In this document: piece by piece, positions 10,003-20,264 of the stretch
How positions within the stretch are numbered: position 1 is the first letter of the stretch
Layout of the letters: every line of letters starts with the position of its first letter
Source: Rhypophila decipiens
Taxonomy: Eukaryota; Ascomycota; Sordariomycetes; Sordariales; Naviculisporaceae
Length of the DNA: 64,000 nt
Direction of reading: 5' to 3'
Assembly (NCBI GenBank): GCA_033297075.1
Contig: MU858183.1
Location: 1 to 64,000, forward strand
Notes under the pieces: generated by a model
What the model was told of the DNA's origin: nothing
Database searches by the model: none
The model's input: only the letters and a program-made list of their open reading frames with translations
Position numbers and translations under genes: made by a program

Positions 10003-11245
10003 ATGCATACCCAATCGCTTGTGGCCCTCGCCTTGGCCTCGCCGGCCGCAGCCCTCCTCCGATTCGGATGCTCGCAGCTCGTCGTCGACCGAATCGATCC
10101 TCTTGTCAACCCCGGAGTGGCACCCTCTCCCCATCTTCACCAGATCATCGGAGGTGTAAGTGTTATCACGTGCGGACACTGACATACAAGCTCTTTGACA
10201 CTAATGTCCGAACTGCCATCCCTAGAACTCGCTCAACATCTCGATGGACCCCAAAGTCGACATTGGCGAGACAGCAACCTGCACGACATGCCAGTTCTCC
10301 GAGGACTTCTCCAACTACTGGACTGCCGTTCTCTTCTTCCAACACAGGAACGGGTCTTTCCACCGAGTGCCCATTATCCCCAATGCCGGCTTTGAAGGCT
10401 CCAAAGGAGGCATGACGGTCTACTACATGCAAGATGGACTCGCCAACTATGCGCAGACCTCCAAGGTGACCGCCTTCCGACAAGGGTTCCGCCAACTTGT
10501 GGGCGAGGCCATGTATCGCTCCAAGAAGGACGCCCAGCGGTTCAGACAGTTGACTTACACTTGCTTGGAGACCATTGGCACTCGGTTCCCCGAGACCATG
10601 AACTTGCCGACTACGCCCTGCAAGACTGGTATCATGGCCAACGTGCGCTTCCCCACCTGCTGGGACGGCAAGAACCTCGATTCGCCGGATCACATGTCGC
10701 ATATGGCGTACCCGGAACAAGGTACCTTTGAGAGCGGTGGCCCTTGCCCGGCGAGTCACCCGGTTCGTGTGCCTCAGCTTATGTACGAGACGATCTGGGA
10801 TACCAGCAAGTTTAACGACCAGAGCTGGTGGCCCGAGGACGGCAAGCAGCCTTTTGTTTGGTCTATGGGAGACAAGTGAGTTGTTTGTTCCTTAAATAAA
10901 AACCAGGATGGTGTTGAGAGAAATGGAATTGTGGACGCGCACTAACACACTTTGCTCACAAAACAGGACCGGGTATGGAACGCATGGCGATTACATCTTT
11001 GGCTGGAAGGGCGACTCGTTGCAACGTGCCATGGACTCCCCGTGCTATGTCAACTGCCCAACACTCAAGACCCAGAGCATCAACACCATGAACAAGTGCG
11101 CCGTCCAGAGGACTGTGGAAGAGGATATTGATGGCTGTAAGTTCCCTGTCACAAGATTCAAATCCAAAACGTCGGAACCGAGGTACTGACGTTGCACTCA
11201 ACAGGGCTTGATCACATCCCCGGACTTGAGCACCTTGAGCTCTGA
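10003..11245 (+). CDS. Secreted DUF1996 domain protein (copy 1)
   Basis: Four exons, 10003-10155, 10226-10875, 10967-11136 and 11205-11245, give 337 residues; all junctions keep frame (donors GTAAGT, GTGAGT, GTAAGT). The start MHTQSLVALALAS looks like a signal peptide. DUF1996 features follow: RIDPLVNPGV near residue 30, then HLHQIIGGNSLN, the Cys motif CTTCQFSEDFSNYWTAVLFF, CPASHPVRVPQL, and the closing EDIDGWLDHIPG. The family is fungal, extracellular and of unknown biochemistry. An earlier in-frame codon run exists upstream but the signal peptide fits the chosen ATG. A second, distinct DUF1996 gene lies at 58594-59688. Confidence 0.88.
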
Positions 11246-13661
11246 GGAATACAACTTTTGTGCGATGGACTACGGTAGGGACCACCCAAATTGCTGATAT
11301 GAACAGGATAGACTAAGCTGCCACTCTAGCCCAGCTGGAAAAGCCGCGAATGATGAAGAGGGTTTGGTATATTTTTGGAGTCGATGATGCAGTGCGACGT
11401 GCTCCCTCGTTCTTGAGCGTATTATCTACAGTTTACTGGAATATGTGTCGAAGTGTTGGACCGCATCATGCGCATGTTGCCATCCGCCATAACCACACCT
11501 CCGTGTTGAACCTTACGACTGAGCTTAACCAACACCGCCTTGTATGTCGGTACTTGTGTTCTCTACGCATGCTGTGATGCCGTTACGGTGCGTCCTGCCC
11601 CTTGCTTGGAGCATTGCGCATTTGAACTTTTTCTCGTGCCTTCTGCGGCCTGGTTCCGCGGGTTTGATCACGCTTCATCGCCGCGACTGCCGAATGCCGG
11701 ATACTGATGTCCTGGATCTGAGTACTCGTCGCCCATCGCTTCTGTCTTTTCGCGATCCTCATAGCCCATCATCGCCAATAATGGGCTACTCACCGCTCAT
11801 TCCGGCCCGATTCAAACTTCAACTCGAGCCGACAAAACATATTATGAACTTGGTAAATATGTCTTTGTCGATAGTGAATTTAGAGTGAGCTGAGGGGCTC
11901 ACGATACAAAAACTAATCATGACCGAGTTTACGCAATATCAAGTTTTCTTCGTATTGGCTTACATTGCCACAATCCCGACTTTGGACTTAGACATACATA
12001 TCCGTACTCGCATCTGAGCTCATGAGGGGCATGATGCTGTATTTGTCACACCTCAAGCGCATAACGAACCAAATGGGGGCGAAGTCTAAGACGCCCATGG
12101 GTCAAGGGTGGAGAAGGACACGGGGGCCGGGGATAGGACGGGCGTTCTGGTTATTGAGGTTGCCACGACTGCGCCCTGGAGGAGTGTCATTGAGTAACAA
12201 GTTAAACAGCACAACCCTCCAAGCGAACAAAAAAAAGTGGCTGGCCGGGCCGTGCTGCTCTGTGTAACCGCTCGACGGCGGCCCCGTTGGTTACCGGCGG
12301 GTAAAACTTCGCATGATAGAACAGCCCGTACCCAGCAGGAACCGCTCAGCATTGTCTGGCCGAAAAGACGTTGGCCATTAGACTCATTTCGGAGATCAAA
12401 AAGTTACGAGGGAAAGTGCGAGCGAGGTCCACAGAGCAACAACGAAATTAACAGGCCGGCACCTGACTGCAAGAGGAAAGAACCAGAGACAGTCGTTTTG
12501 CAAGATGCGGAGAACTTCTACGGTCGCATTGCACGCCCTTGCTGTCCAAAAGAACCGGCCATGGATGGAATGCAAGATGAGCGGAGAATCTGGCCTAGGT
12601 CGTTAATCTAAAGACACAATCTGCTCTAGCATACCAACAAGTCCGTCATGTTCTGTGCTATACGGGAAGATCTCTTGAACATCACCAACTCGACCCCACT
12701 TTCCTCGCTCTCCTCCTCAGTTCTTTCCCCTCGGGCGGTTACATCCTGACGTCGCTCGTGTCATTCCCAAACCGGTCAGAGTGAAGCTCCACTGGACGAT
12801 CAACAGACACACTTTTACAGGCAGGTTCGACCCGCAATACAGAGCGGCAATACGAACAACATGTGATGTCGCCTACTTGCCTTCGTACCTTCCCACCCGC
12901 CTCACAGTGAAGCCAACTTTCCCAGCGTGCAACGTGAAACCTCCCATGGACCCGTCACCAACCTTCCCTTGAGCACTCGCGCACTGCATCCTCCGATCGC
13001 AGCAAAGCACAAAAGCCGGGTTGCCCACCGCCACTTTTCCCTCTTGCAACCTTGGATGCGGTGCTCCCATATTACCCGCGACCTTTGTCTCTCGTACCTT
13101 TGCGACCTTTTTGCATTTTACTACTTTCTTCCTCGTGGCAGTGTGCATTTGGCGCGAACCATTGGAACCGTACCGTCTGTGCAGCTTCGCACACCGACAT
13201 CTGACCTTACACCGGCGTCCCCTACTCCAGCTTGGGAGGGCCCAGAACTCCACGTCGTTGTCCACCAGAAAAGCTCTGTTCCTCCAAGTCCCCTGTCTCG
13301 GACCCGAGCAATTCCTCAGTCAGCGAGAAACCAGACGGTCCGACAACATCTTTCTTCCGGTTTGGGAATCAATTGACCTGACGTGATCTACGAGACAAGC
13401 TCGTGTTGGAACAACATCGCACTGGCTGCCTTGGAGGTGGCGGATATTTACAACGGGTATATAAGTCCCCAACCTCGACCCCTCCTCATGGTCCAACTTG
13501 GCTTACACCAACTCACAGGTCCTTAGACAACCTCAACCGTCAGCGGCACTACCACTCCTCTTTATTCGATAACCCTATTCAGACGACAACTCTTCCTCTT
13601 CACTCGTTCAATACCTTCCTATCTCTATCTTTAGACGCCAGCACCACACATAAACTTCACC
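11246..13661. other. Intergenic stretch, no convincing gene
   Basis: About 2.4 kb of mixed composition. Overlapping frames of 80-150 residues at 12022-13386 occur on both strands at once and lack motifs, so none is called. The 3' end contains the promoter of the secreted protein at 13662. Confidence 0.5.
13458..13465 (+). promoter_or_regulatory. TATA box of the 13662 gene
   Basis: TATATAAG about 200 bases before the ATG, in a T/C-rich leader. Position fits a fungal promoter with a leader of roughly 170 nt. Confidence 0.55.
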
Positions 13662-14416
13662 ATGTTTCACCAAATAGCACAGACCGTGGCCACCCTTCTT
13701 CCGCTCGCCGCCATGGCCAACGGTTCCCCTCTAGGACTCGACAAGAGCGCAGACAGCGGCCTGGGGTGTTCAGCGACCTCGTTTGGCGTTTTCAAATGGG
13801 GAATCTCCAATTTCGTCTTCAACTCGACCGTCATCTATACGACACCCGCGCACCAAAACTCTTGGGGCTATGTCAACTTTGAAGTCGAGAACCCGGCAGT
13901 CGCTGCTGGTAACGGAAGAGGCCACTCCGAAGCAGTCTGCAGCGCGAGTAGCAACCGGCTCAATGACTTCTTCTACGGCGATATGCCATACAACTGCACT
14001 TCAGCCCCAAGTGACAGACGCACGACGACGTTCGACTTCAATCTGGATAGTCGGCTGTTGAGGTTGAACGAGAGTTGGGTGTGCTCTGATGTCGATCCTG
14101 AGTACCCGTAAGTCGCCTGCCGCTGCGGTGTTTTCCTGTCACAGCCATGCCACATGGCTTCCATTCCCGTATCCGACTCGGTGATACCTTTCACCGGGTG
14201 TTGGGTCATGTTGTGCTATTAAAGATATGAATGGCTAACATGATAAACAGGACAATCTTCACCGCTGGTGGTGCTGTGACGCTGAACCTGGAATGCAATA
14301 CCAAGTCCTGGACCAACCCCAACTGGACCATGGGTGATATCTACTCGTCGACGATTACCACTTGCCAGCCCGTCGATCTGAGCTTGAGTCCCGATCAGAT
14401 TTCTGCCGTCGCTTAG
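13662..14416 (+). CDS. Small secreted protein, unknown family
   Basis: Two exons, 13662-14107 and 14251-14416, give 203 residues; donor CC|GTAAGT, branch GGCTAAC, acceptor AACAG, frame kept. An N-terminal hydrophobic stretch (MFHQIAQTVATLLPLAAMA) suggests secretion. The mature part has six cysteines and several N-glycosylation sequons (NST, NCT, NES, NWT), and motifs such as TTPAHQNSWGYVNFEV and NWTMGDIYSS. It resembles small extracellular fungal proteins, but I cannot name a family. The long T/C-rich leader with a TATA box suggests strong or inducible expression. Effector-like role is possible but only by appearance. Confidence 0.75.
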
Positions 14417-15568
14417 GCGTCAGGCGACAGCTAGGAGGTGACTTCGACCTTCAGTTTCCTTCCACGGTTTCATCATTAGCATTCGACCACTTCCTTTCAC
14501 ATCATTCCTTTCGGTATGGGGATTTGGAGCACGGGCGTTATCTTCGCTTAGTTCCTGTACGGTTTGAGGAAGCGATTCCAATGTCGGACAGGCCTGTTTT
14601 GCAGTTGTGCATATACCCGTCCCGGTAACGCGCGCGATTTCTACTATGCGACTAAGCATATATCTTTTTACTTTCCTGTTCTTTCGGCGTGTAATGAGCG
14701 GTGGCGTCGGAGTATCTTGATCTGGACGCTCCTTACATGCTTAGGAGGCGAGGAGAGAAGGCTATTCGTTTGACGTGGCTTAGATGTTTATTTTCATTTG
14801 CTTGCATTTGTTATTTTCCCATGGATGGTTATACTAGCCATGCGCATCGGGGGTAATAGTCTCGTGTTTCTTACTCAAGGTCTGGGGGGTAATGGAAAAG
14901 GGATGGGGACAAGATGAGAACTACATGTCTAGGACTTCTGGTCTAGGACGGATTGGCGGTCGAGGACGAATATAATCCACGATCTTATATATCAGTCAAG
15001 CTGAACATTGTTGATTTTGGATAACTAGTTGGTTAGCTAGCTACCTGTTTGGATACCTAAAATATAAAGATACCATATACTCACCCTGCTGTTGATGTGA
15101 AATCCGAGTCGATGTCAAGTGGATTAGGCCTCAGGACATATAATCTTATATTCCACGGCTCATGAGGTTATTAGTCTAGGCGGCGTAGGGGAAGCTGCAC
15201 GTAATAATATCACGTTCGAGAGAACATGTGAGATGGCCTTGAAGACCCTTTAGATACCGCGACTAGCTATTTGTCGCCATAAACCCATTCCCCCTCACAT
15301 GTGATGACTTGTTGAGTTGTGATGTTCTATATTACAGTCGTGATACATACAAATACTGATTAGTAGGATGTGTAGTGCTGTGTGAGTGAGCCAGCCAGCC
15401 AGCGGCGTCTACTCTAATGATACAGTGTGTGCAAGCAGTACTAAAGTAAGACCTGCTCTGTCTGAGATAGTCTTGTGTGTTTTACTTCTCCACAAACCAC
15501 AGCCGGGTGACCCCCGGCCTCCCTCGGGGCTCACTGTTCCAGGTCTTGTCAATCCCGATCTCAGTCAG
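14417..15568. other. Intergenic, no gene seen
   Basis: About 1.15 kb between the tail of the secreted-protein gene and the tail of the convergent minus-strand gene. The middle (about 14,900-15,400) looks A/T-richer than its surroundings. No motif-bearing frame. Confidence 0.5.
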
Positions 15569-16234
15569 TCAGTCTTTTGTCTCGGGCTGCTCGGGCGGGG
15601 TCATGCGCCTCCTCTGCCACCAATGCCGGATTGCTTGGCACCAGACCCATGTCTCTATCGTGGCGAGGATGGCGATTAGAGTGTAGATTATGATCCTCAT
15701 GTTTTTGCTTAGGCCGAGGCTTGAGAGGTTGAATGAGGGGATTTGGGGATTGGCCCTGTTGTTTTTGTCTTTGTTAAAGAATGCCCGTTCGTGAAGTTGG
15801 TTTGCTTTTCCTGGGCTACTAGGTCCGGACTTGGACTGTCCAGGAGGGATATCAGAGCTCGGTCTTTTTTGTGGCGATGGCTCTGACTCTGTTGGTTCTG
15901 GTTCCGGTGGCAGAGATTGAGATGAAGCTAGGAGGTTGGAGATGATGGAGAACTGCCTTTTCGAAGGGGATCGACTTGGGGGTCGGAATGCAGATGCTGT
16001 TTTAGAGACGACGGTTGAAGCTGAGTATGACGATGGGCCGAGTCGGCCTGACCAGGTGTTTGGTGATTCTGGGTTGATCTTTATCGCGCTGTTGCCAGCA
16101 TCGTGCCTAGGCCCCGGGGTGTGCGTGCTCGTATGTGCTCGTCGCAGGCCCGGAAAGCCTCGCAGGGTATAAGTTGGCGATCCATTTGTGAAGACGTTGC
16201 GACGGAATAAGGGTAGTGATCGTTTTGTCGCCAT
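15569..16234 (-). CDS. Putative mitochondrial single-pass membrane protein
   Basis: One exon, 221 residues, ATG at 16234. The N terminus (MATKRSLPLFRRNVFTNGS) is Arg/Ser-rich without acids, like a mitochondrial presequence. A long low-complexity Ser/Pro/Lys region follows, then one hydrophobic helix (about residues 178-198, core IIIYTLIAILATIETWVW) and a basic tail RHWWQRRR. This plan is seen in small inner-membrane proteins of fungi, but I recognise no family. Coding status rests on length, good start context and the coherent layout. Confidence 0.6.
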   Translation of the reverse strand: MATKRSLPLFRRNVFTNGSPTYTLRGFPGLRRAHTSTHTPGPRHDAGNSAIKINPESPNTWSGRLGPSSYSASTVVSKTASAFRPPSRSPSKRQFSIISNLLASSQSLPPEPEPTESEPSPQKRPSSDIPPGQSKSGPSSPGKANQLHERAFFNKDKNNRANPQIPSFNLSSLGLSKNMRIIIYTLIAILATIETWVWCQAIRHWWQRRRMTPPEQPETKD

Positions 16235-17200
16235 GACACCAGAGTCACGGTCTGATTGGACTTGCTAGGTGAAGCAATCGCAGCTCGTTGGCTTCAGGAC
16301 TTGGAACGAGTGACAGTTGCAAGTCAAGTATTATTTGTTGAAATATGAAAGATCAGTTTAGAAGTCAGGTTGGGAAGTTCGCCCGTTCTGCGAGCACTGA
16401 GATAGATGAGTTCAATGGTGAGTTGCTCTATGAAAGATGTATTGACTCATCTCACATATGAACAGGGGTCGTGAGTGAGTGATGCACTTCCATTGGCCAG
16501 GGAACGCCCGATTGAGTAAGCAACTTGGCACAGTCATTTCTCCTATCGAATTGAACAGAGCGTCTTACAAAGATGGATAGCTTCCTACTGGGATTGTGAG
16601 GATTCACTCGTAAGCATCTGTGTATAAGTGGAGGTTGAGGGAGTTCTGTGCGCCAAGTCTTTTACCGACCGATCGGTTCCCGTTCCGTGTCGGCCGCTAA
16701 AGTCATCCGGGGTCTTGGCACTTGCGGATCCGGAAGTGGGCCTCCGCAGGTTCCGGTTAACTTCCGTCCGTGATTATTTCCCGACGCTGGACGCTGAGTT
16801 CCAGGGTTAGTCCATGAAATGGAAAAGACATCGGAACGTATGACCGCCATATATACTGTAGAGGTAAATGGTAGCGCGTTCTGGGGTTTTCTTGGCTTTC
16901 TAATTGTGACATCATGGTGTACGTAGCCTTGACATCACAAAAGAGTTGTGCTAAAACACTACATATCTGACGGATCACAGCATGGACAAGCGAGTTGAAA
17001 AATTCTCTGGTGAAAAATCTTCCATTTCCCTTTGAGGTCCCTCATCATCTCACGACTTCCGAAAGACTTTGTGCTTCTCAAATATCAACCCCCCAGAAGA
17101 AAAGCACCACCTAATTCTCTCTGAAGGCTTTTTTCTCCCTCGCTCAGCGACCATTCCGTTCAAACTCCAATATCAACGACAGAATGCGAAAAGGCTCGCA
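16235..17200. other. Intergenic between divergent genes
   Basis: About 970 bases shared by the minus-strand gene ending its 5' side at 16234 and the plus-strand gene at 17201. Likely holds both promoters. No convincing frame. Confidence 0.5.
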
Positions 17201-17452
17201 ATGTGTTTCGGCCTAGGACCCCTCGGCCGTCAGAGCTACGGCCAAGACAGGCCCATATACGGGGGCAACTGCGGATACAGTCCCCATCCACGTCCAGTCA
17301 TGGTGCAAGATTGTAGCCCCCATGGCTATGGTTACCGAGCCGGAAATTTTGGATACGGCGTGGGTCGTCCCGCCCGTCCGAATCCTGTGTTTGGGATGAG
17401 ACCCGGCGGACATCACGGGCATCATGGACATCACGGACATCATCACCACTGA
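17201..17452 (+). CDS. Small Gly/His-rich protein
   Basis: An 83-residue frame starting at ATG 17201 (MCFGLGPLGRQSYG). Gly, Tyr and Arg dominate the middle and the tail is a His/Gly run (HHGHHGHHGHHHH, residues ~71-83). Such tails bind transition metals such as nickel, copper or zinc in other proteins; here that is inference. Three internal Cys (with Cys2) lie at CG/DC positions. The leader is T/C-rich and A-rich just before the ATG, as in fungal genes. Unknown function; short length leaves some doubt about coding status. Confidence 0.55.
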   Translation: MCFGLGPLGRQSYGQDRPIYGGNCGYSPHPRPVMVQDCSPHGYGYRAGNFGYGVGRPARPNPVFGMRPGGHHGHHGHHGHHHH

Positions 17453-17773
17453 GGTTGTTGTTGAGGGCTGATGACCATCACAACTTAGAGAGGAAGTGTG
17501 GGGAAATAGAGGGAAAAATATGAATGCTGGATTAGGCGGGTAATACCTAGACTTAGATAGCAAGGACTGCAACCTCGGAATCTGGCTCGTCGCTTTCTGC
17601 CATTACCTGCTTCACTTTCTTGGTAAAACTTCAGGGCTGGTTTGCGAATGAAGTGCAGCAGATAATGGGCCGGAGAGATGGGCCAAATTCCGAGGTTGCG
17701 GTGTTTGATATCTCGAGGGAGGACATGAACATAAATTCCAGTCTCTTCACTGTGAACCATTCTGCCACATTCC
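17453..17773. other. Short intergenic between convergent genes
   Basis: About 320 bases, tail-to-tail between the His-rich gene and the transcription-factor-like gene. Nothing recognised. Confidence 0.5.
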
Positions 17774-19739
17774 TCAAGCCAGTCCCAACTGAGTGCCGTC
17801 CATCCCACACGCAGTCACCATAGCCCCTTGCCTCTTCCACCAGAAACCTGCGCGCATCATCTCCCTCTCCGTCACAACCTCAAAGACCTTCCTCGCATGC
17901 TTCTCATATAACAAGCCAATCCACATGAACTCCCTTAACAGACTTCTAACTCCCCGATTACCATCCCATTCCCATTTCTCCCGCGCGCCCAATTCACACC
18001 CCTCCATCGCCTGCCCAAGAGCCTCCCCCAGCCGATCCTCCGTCTCAACATCAAACACGGAAATCGCGCCAACAGAAAGAAACCAGATCCACAGCTCCCA
18101 GCTACATCCCTCCGGCCTCCCCGCCATCAGCACATCTCTCAACAATCTAGGCAAGAAATAAAACGGTAGTTTCAAATCCAACCACTGGAGGAAAACGTTC
18201 GCCGAGAAGACCAACAATCCCACGCGAACTAGTTCATCCAGACTTCCAGGCGCAAAGGTCGAAGACAATGCGATAAGGCGGTACGTCACTGCCGCCATGG
18301 TATCGAGCATGAGGTCCTTGGGAAGCTTTTGGCCGAGCGCTTCAGCTACGTGTATTGCTGTGCAGAAACTTGATAGCGCGATCCAAGCTTCGGAGAGCTC
18401 TGGGGCGATGGTGCCGAGGGAGCTGGCAAGCGACGGATTACTTATGTGCGATGGAACTGTTAACTCGGAGGGTAGTTTCGCGAGCTGTCTCGGTAGGAAA
18501 ATGTCGGACAAGGAGGTCGTCGGGTAGGAGATGAACGGTTCGACCGAGGGATCATTAAAGAATGTTGGCGGCGAGCCGGTGTCGAGGGCCATTCCTAGGT
18601 CGCATCTGGGTAAGGTGAGTTAGTCGGCCAATCCTTCCACCGCAGCAGAAACAAACAAGAGTAATGGCAAGAAGATGATGGGCAATGAAAACCGGTCATT
18701 TACCTGAACAGGTCAATAAGAAGCTTGCCAGAACCACGTAAACCTGCTATCCCGCCCCTGAGATCAACAATCTTGCGCAAGCCCAACATATGCGCAAAGG
18801 CCGCTTCATAGTCGCCAAATCCGCGTGCAGTAGTCGCGATACACAGAATGGCGCATATCGTGTCGTCCGAGAGTCCTTCTTCTTGCTCCGCTCGGATCAG
18901 CCTTTCGCGCAAGAGGCGCAAGGCTTTGGACAGGTGGGCTAGTTCGCGACCCGTCACACGCGGATCGGGACTGCTTGTGCCGTGAGCTCGGGAACCTGTC
19001 AAAAGCATAAAGTAGTCCTCAGCTGTGCTGATCATTGTGTGCAGGAATACCGCGTCGTGTCCTATTGGCTCGAGCCATCGTCTGTCTGGCTTGTCGAACT
19101 GGACGCAAGGCTCGAGTGTGTACAGCGCCCGCTCCGCGATGGAGGAGACTGTGAGAGGAATATTCCTAGTTAGTATAGTGAAGCATGAGATTGTGGAACC
19201 AAGCCTGTCAACCTGCTCCCATTGGACCTTTGAACCGTCTGGCACCCTGCTCGTGCAGCAGATGAAGGACCTCGACAGCTCGGCGGGTGACAGGGATAAG
19301 ATGGGCATGACACCGTGGCACAGATGACCAGAGATGGCAACTTACAGCGCAACACAACCAAAACGGTAGATGGCTCCACTGTGCGGTCCGCACACTGGAT
19401 GAGGGAGAGGTCGGTTCTGACCTTGCGTGGTATATGGCTTGTCAACAGGATACCAAACACGGTCCTGGCTAGCGCAGTCTGGGTTTCAGACCGTTGCCTT
19501 GCGACTGAACGACGGGTCTTGCAGGACCGTTTTGCCTTGGTGCATTTATGCTGGTCGGTCTCGGACTGAGCCTGTGAGTCCCGAGCCCGAGCCTCGCTGG
19601 AATCTGTCGTCTTTGAGGCTCTCTTTGGAAGGGCCCTCCCCATATTCCGACCAATCATTACATGGCTACGAATAAGTTTGCGAGTTCGTTTGTCGATTTG
19701 CTTGGCTCCGGGCGGTCCCGTGGAGACAATAAAGGGCAT
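17774..19739 (-). CDS. Fungal transcription-factor-like protein without zinc cluster
   Basis: Three exons, 19739-19346, 19148-18704 and 18605-17774, give 556 residues. Intron 1 (197 nt) has donor GTAAGT and a textbook TACTAAC...CACAG end; intron 2 (98 nt) has GTAAAT...CCCAG. The start MPFIVSTGPPGAKQIDKRTRKLIRSHVMIGR is the conserved beginning of a large fungal family related to Zn2Cys6 regulators but lacking the zinc cluster. The body has the usual helical regulator segments: VVLRFSSIAERALYTLEPC, FLHTMISTAEDYF, HMLGLRKIVDLRGGIAGL. Likely nuclear and regulatory, by family. A short basic Cys-containing stretch (CTKAKRSCKTRR) early in the protein is not a Zn2Cys6 motif. No target can be read from context. 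Confidence 0.8.
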
Positions 19740-20264
19740 TGCATCTAGGTGGTTGTTGCCAACAGCGTAAGTATATATTCGTCACACGCCTAATTGAGCG
19801 CTACCGTCCATCCTGCAACCAAACCTCACCTCGTTCAAACGGGGATGTTGTCGGAGACATGGTCGCAAGTACTTGCGTCGCAATGCGCAACCGAAAAGGT
19901 CAGCAATGTTCGACTCCAATAGGCCGGATCCGTTTCGTGCAGGTATCGTGCAGTCAGAAACTCGTCGGTGTGTCGTCCGCGTATGAATCTGCAATCGAGG
20001 GAGATTAATGCCCAGATTAGGCACTTGATGTCGAGAGACGGGGGAAGTGTGCATAAAATGTCAACTGCAGACCGACCGGACTTATTCGGCCGTGACTGCC
20101 TGGCTGACCTAAGCCGACACTTGGCCTGCCGCTCGAGCTCGAGGGCACGACGAGACTGCAGGGTGGGACCCCTCAAAGTAAGATGCTTAAACAACCCAGA
20201 TCCTCTAATATTACTAGCATAAGTAGGTTATGAAAGCTTATAGGAAGCTCTTATTGTAATATTT
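19740..20264. other. Intergenic, 5' flank of the regulator gene
   Basis: About 525 bases. Small overlapping frames only. Contains the promoter of the minus-strand regulator and the 3' end of the kinase-ankyrin gene. Confidence 0.5.

Noticed and set aside
19346..19739. Zn2Cys6 cluster in the regulator's first exon
   Set aside because: Only two cysteines occur in the basic stretch; the six-cysteine pattern is absent.
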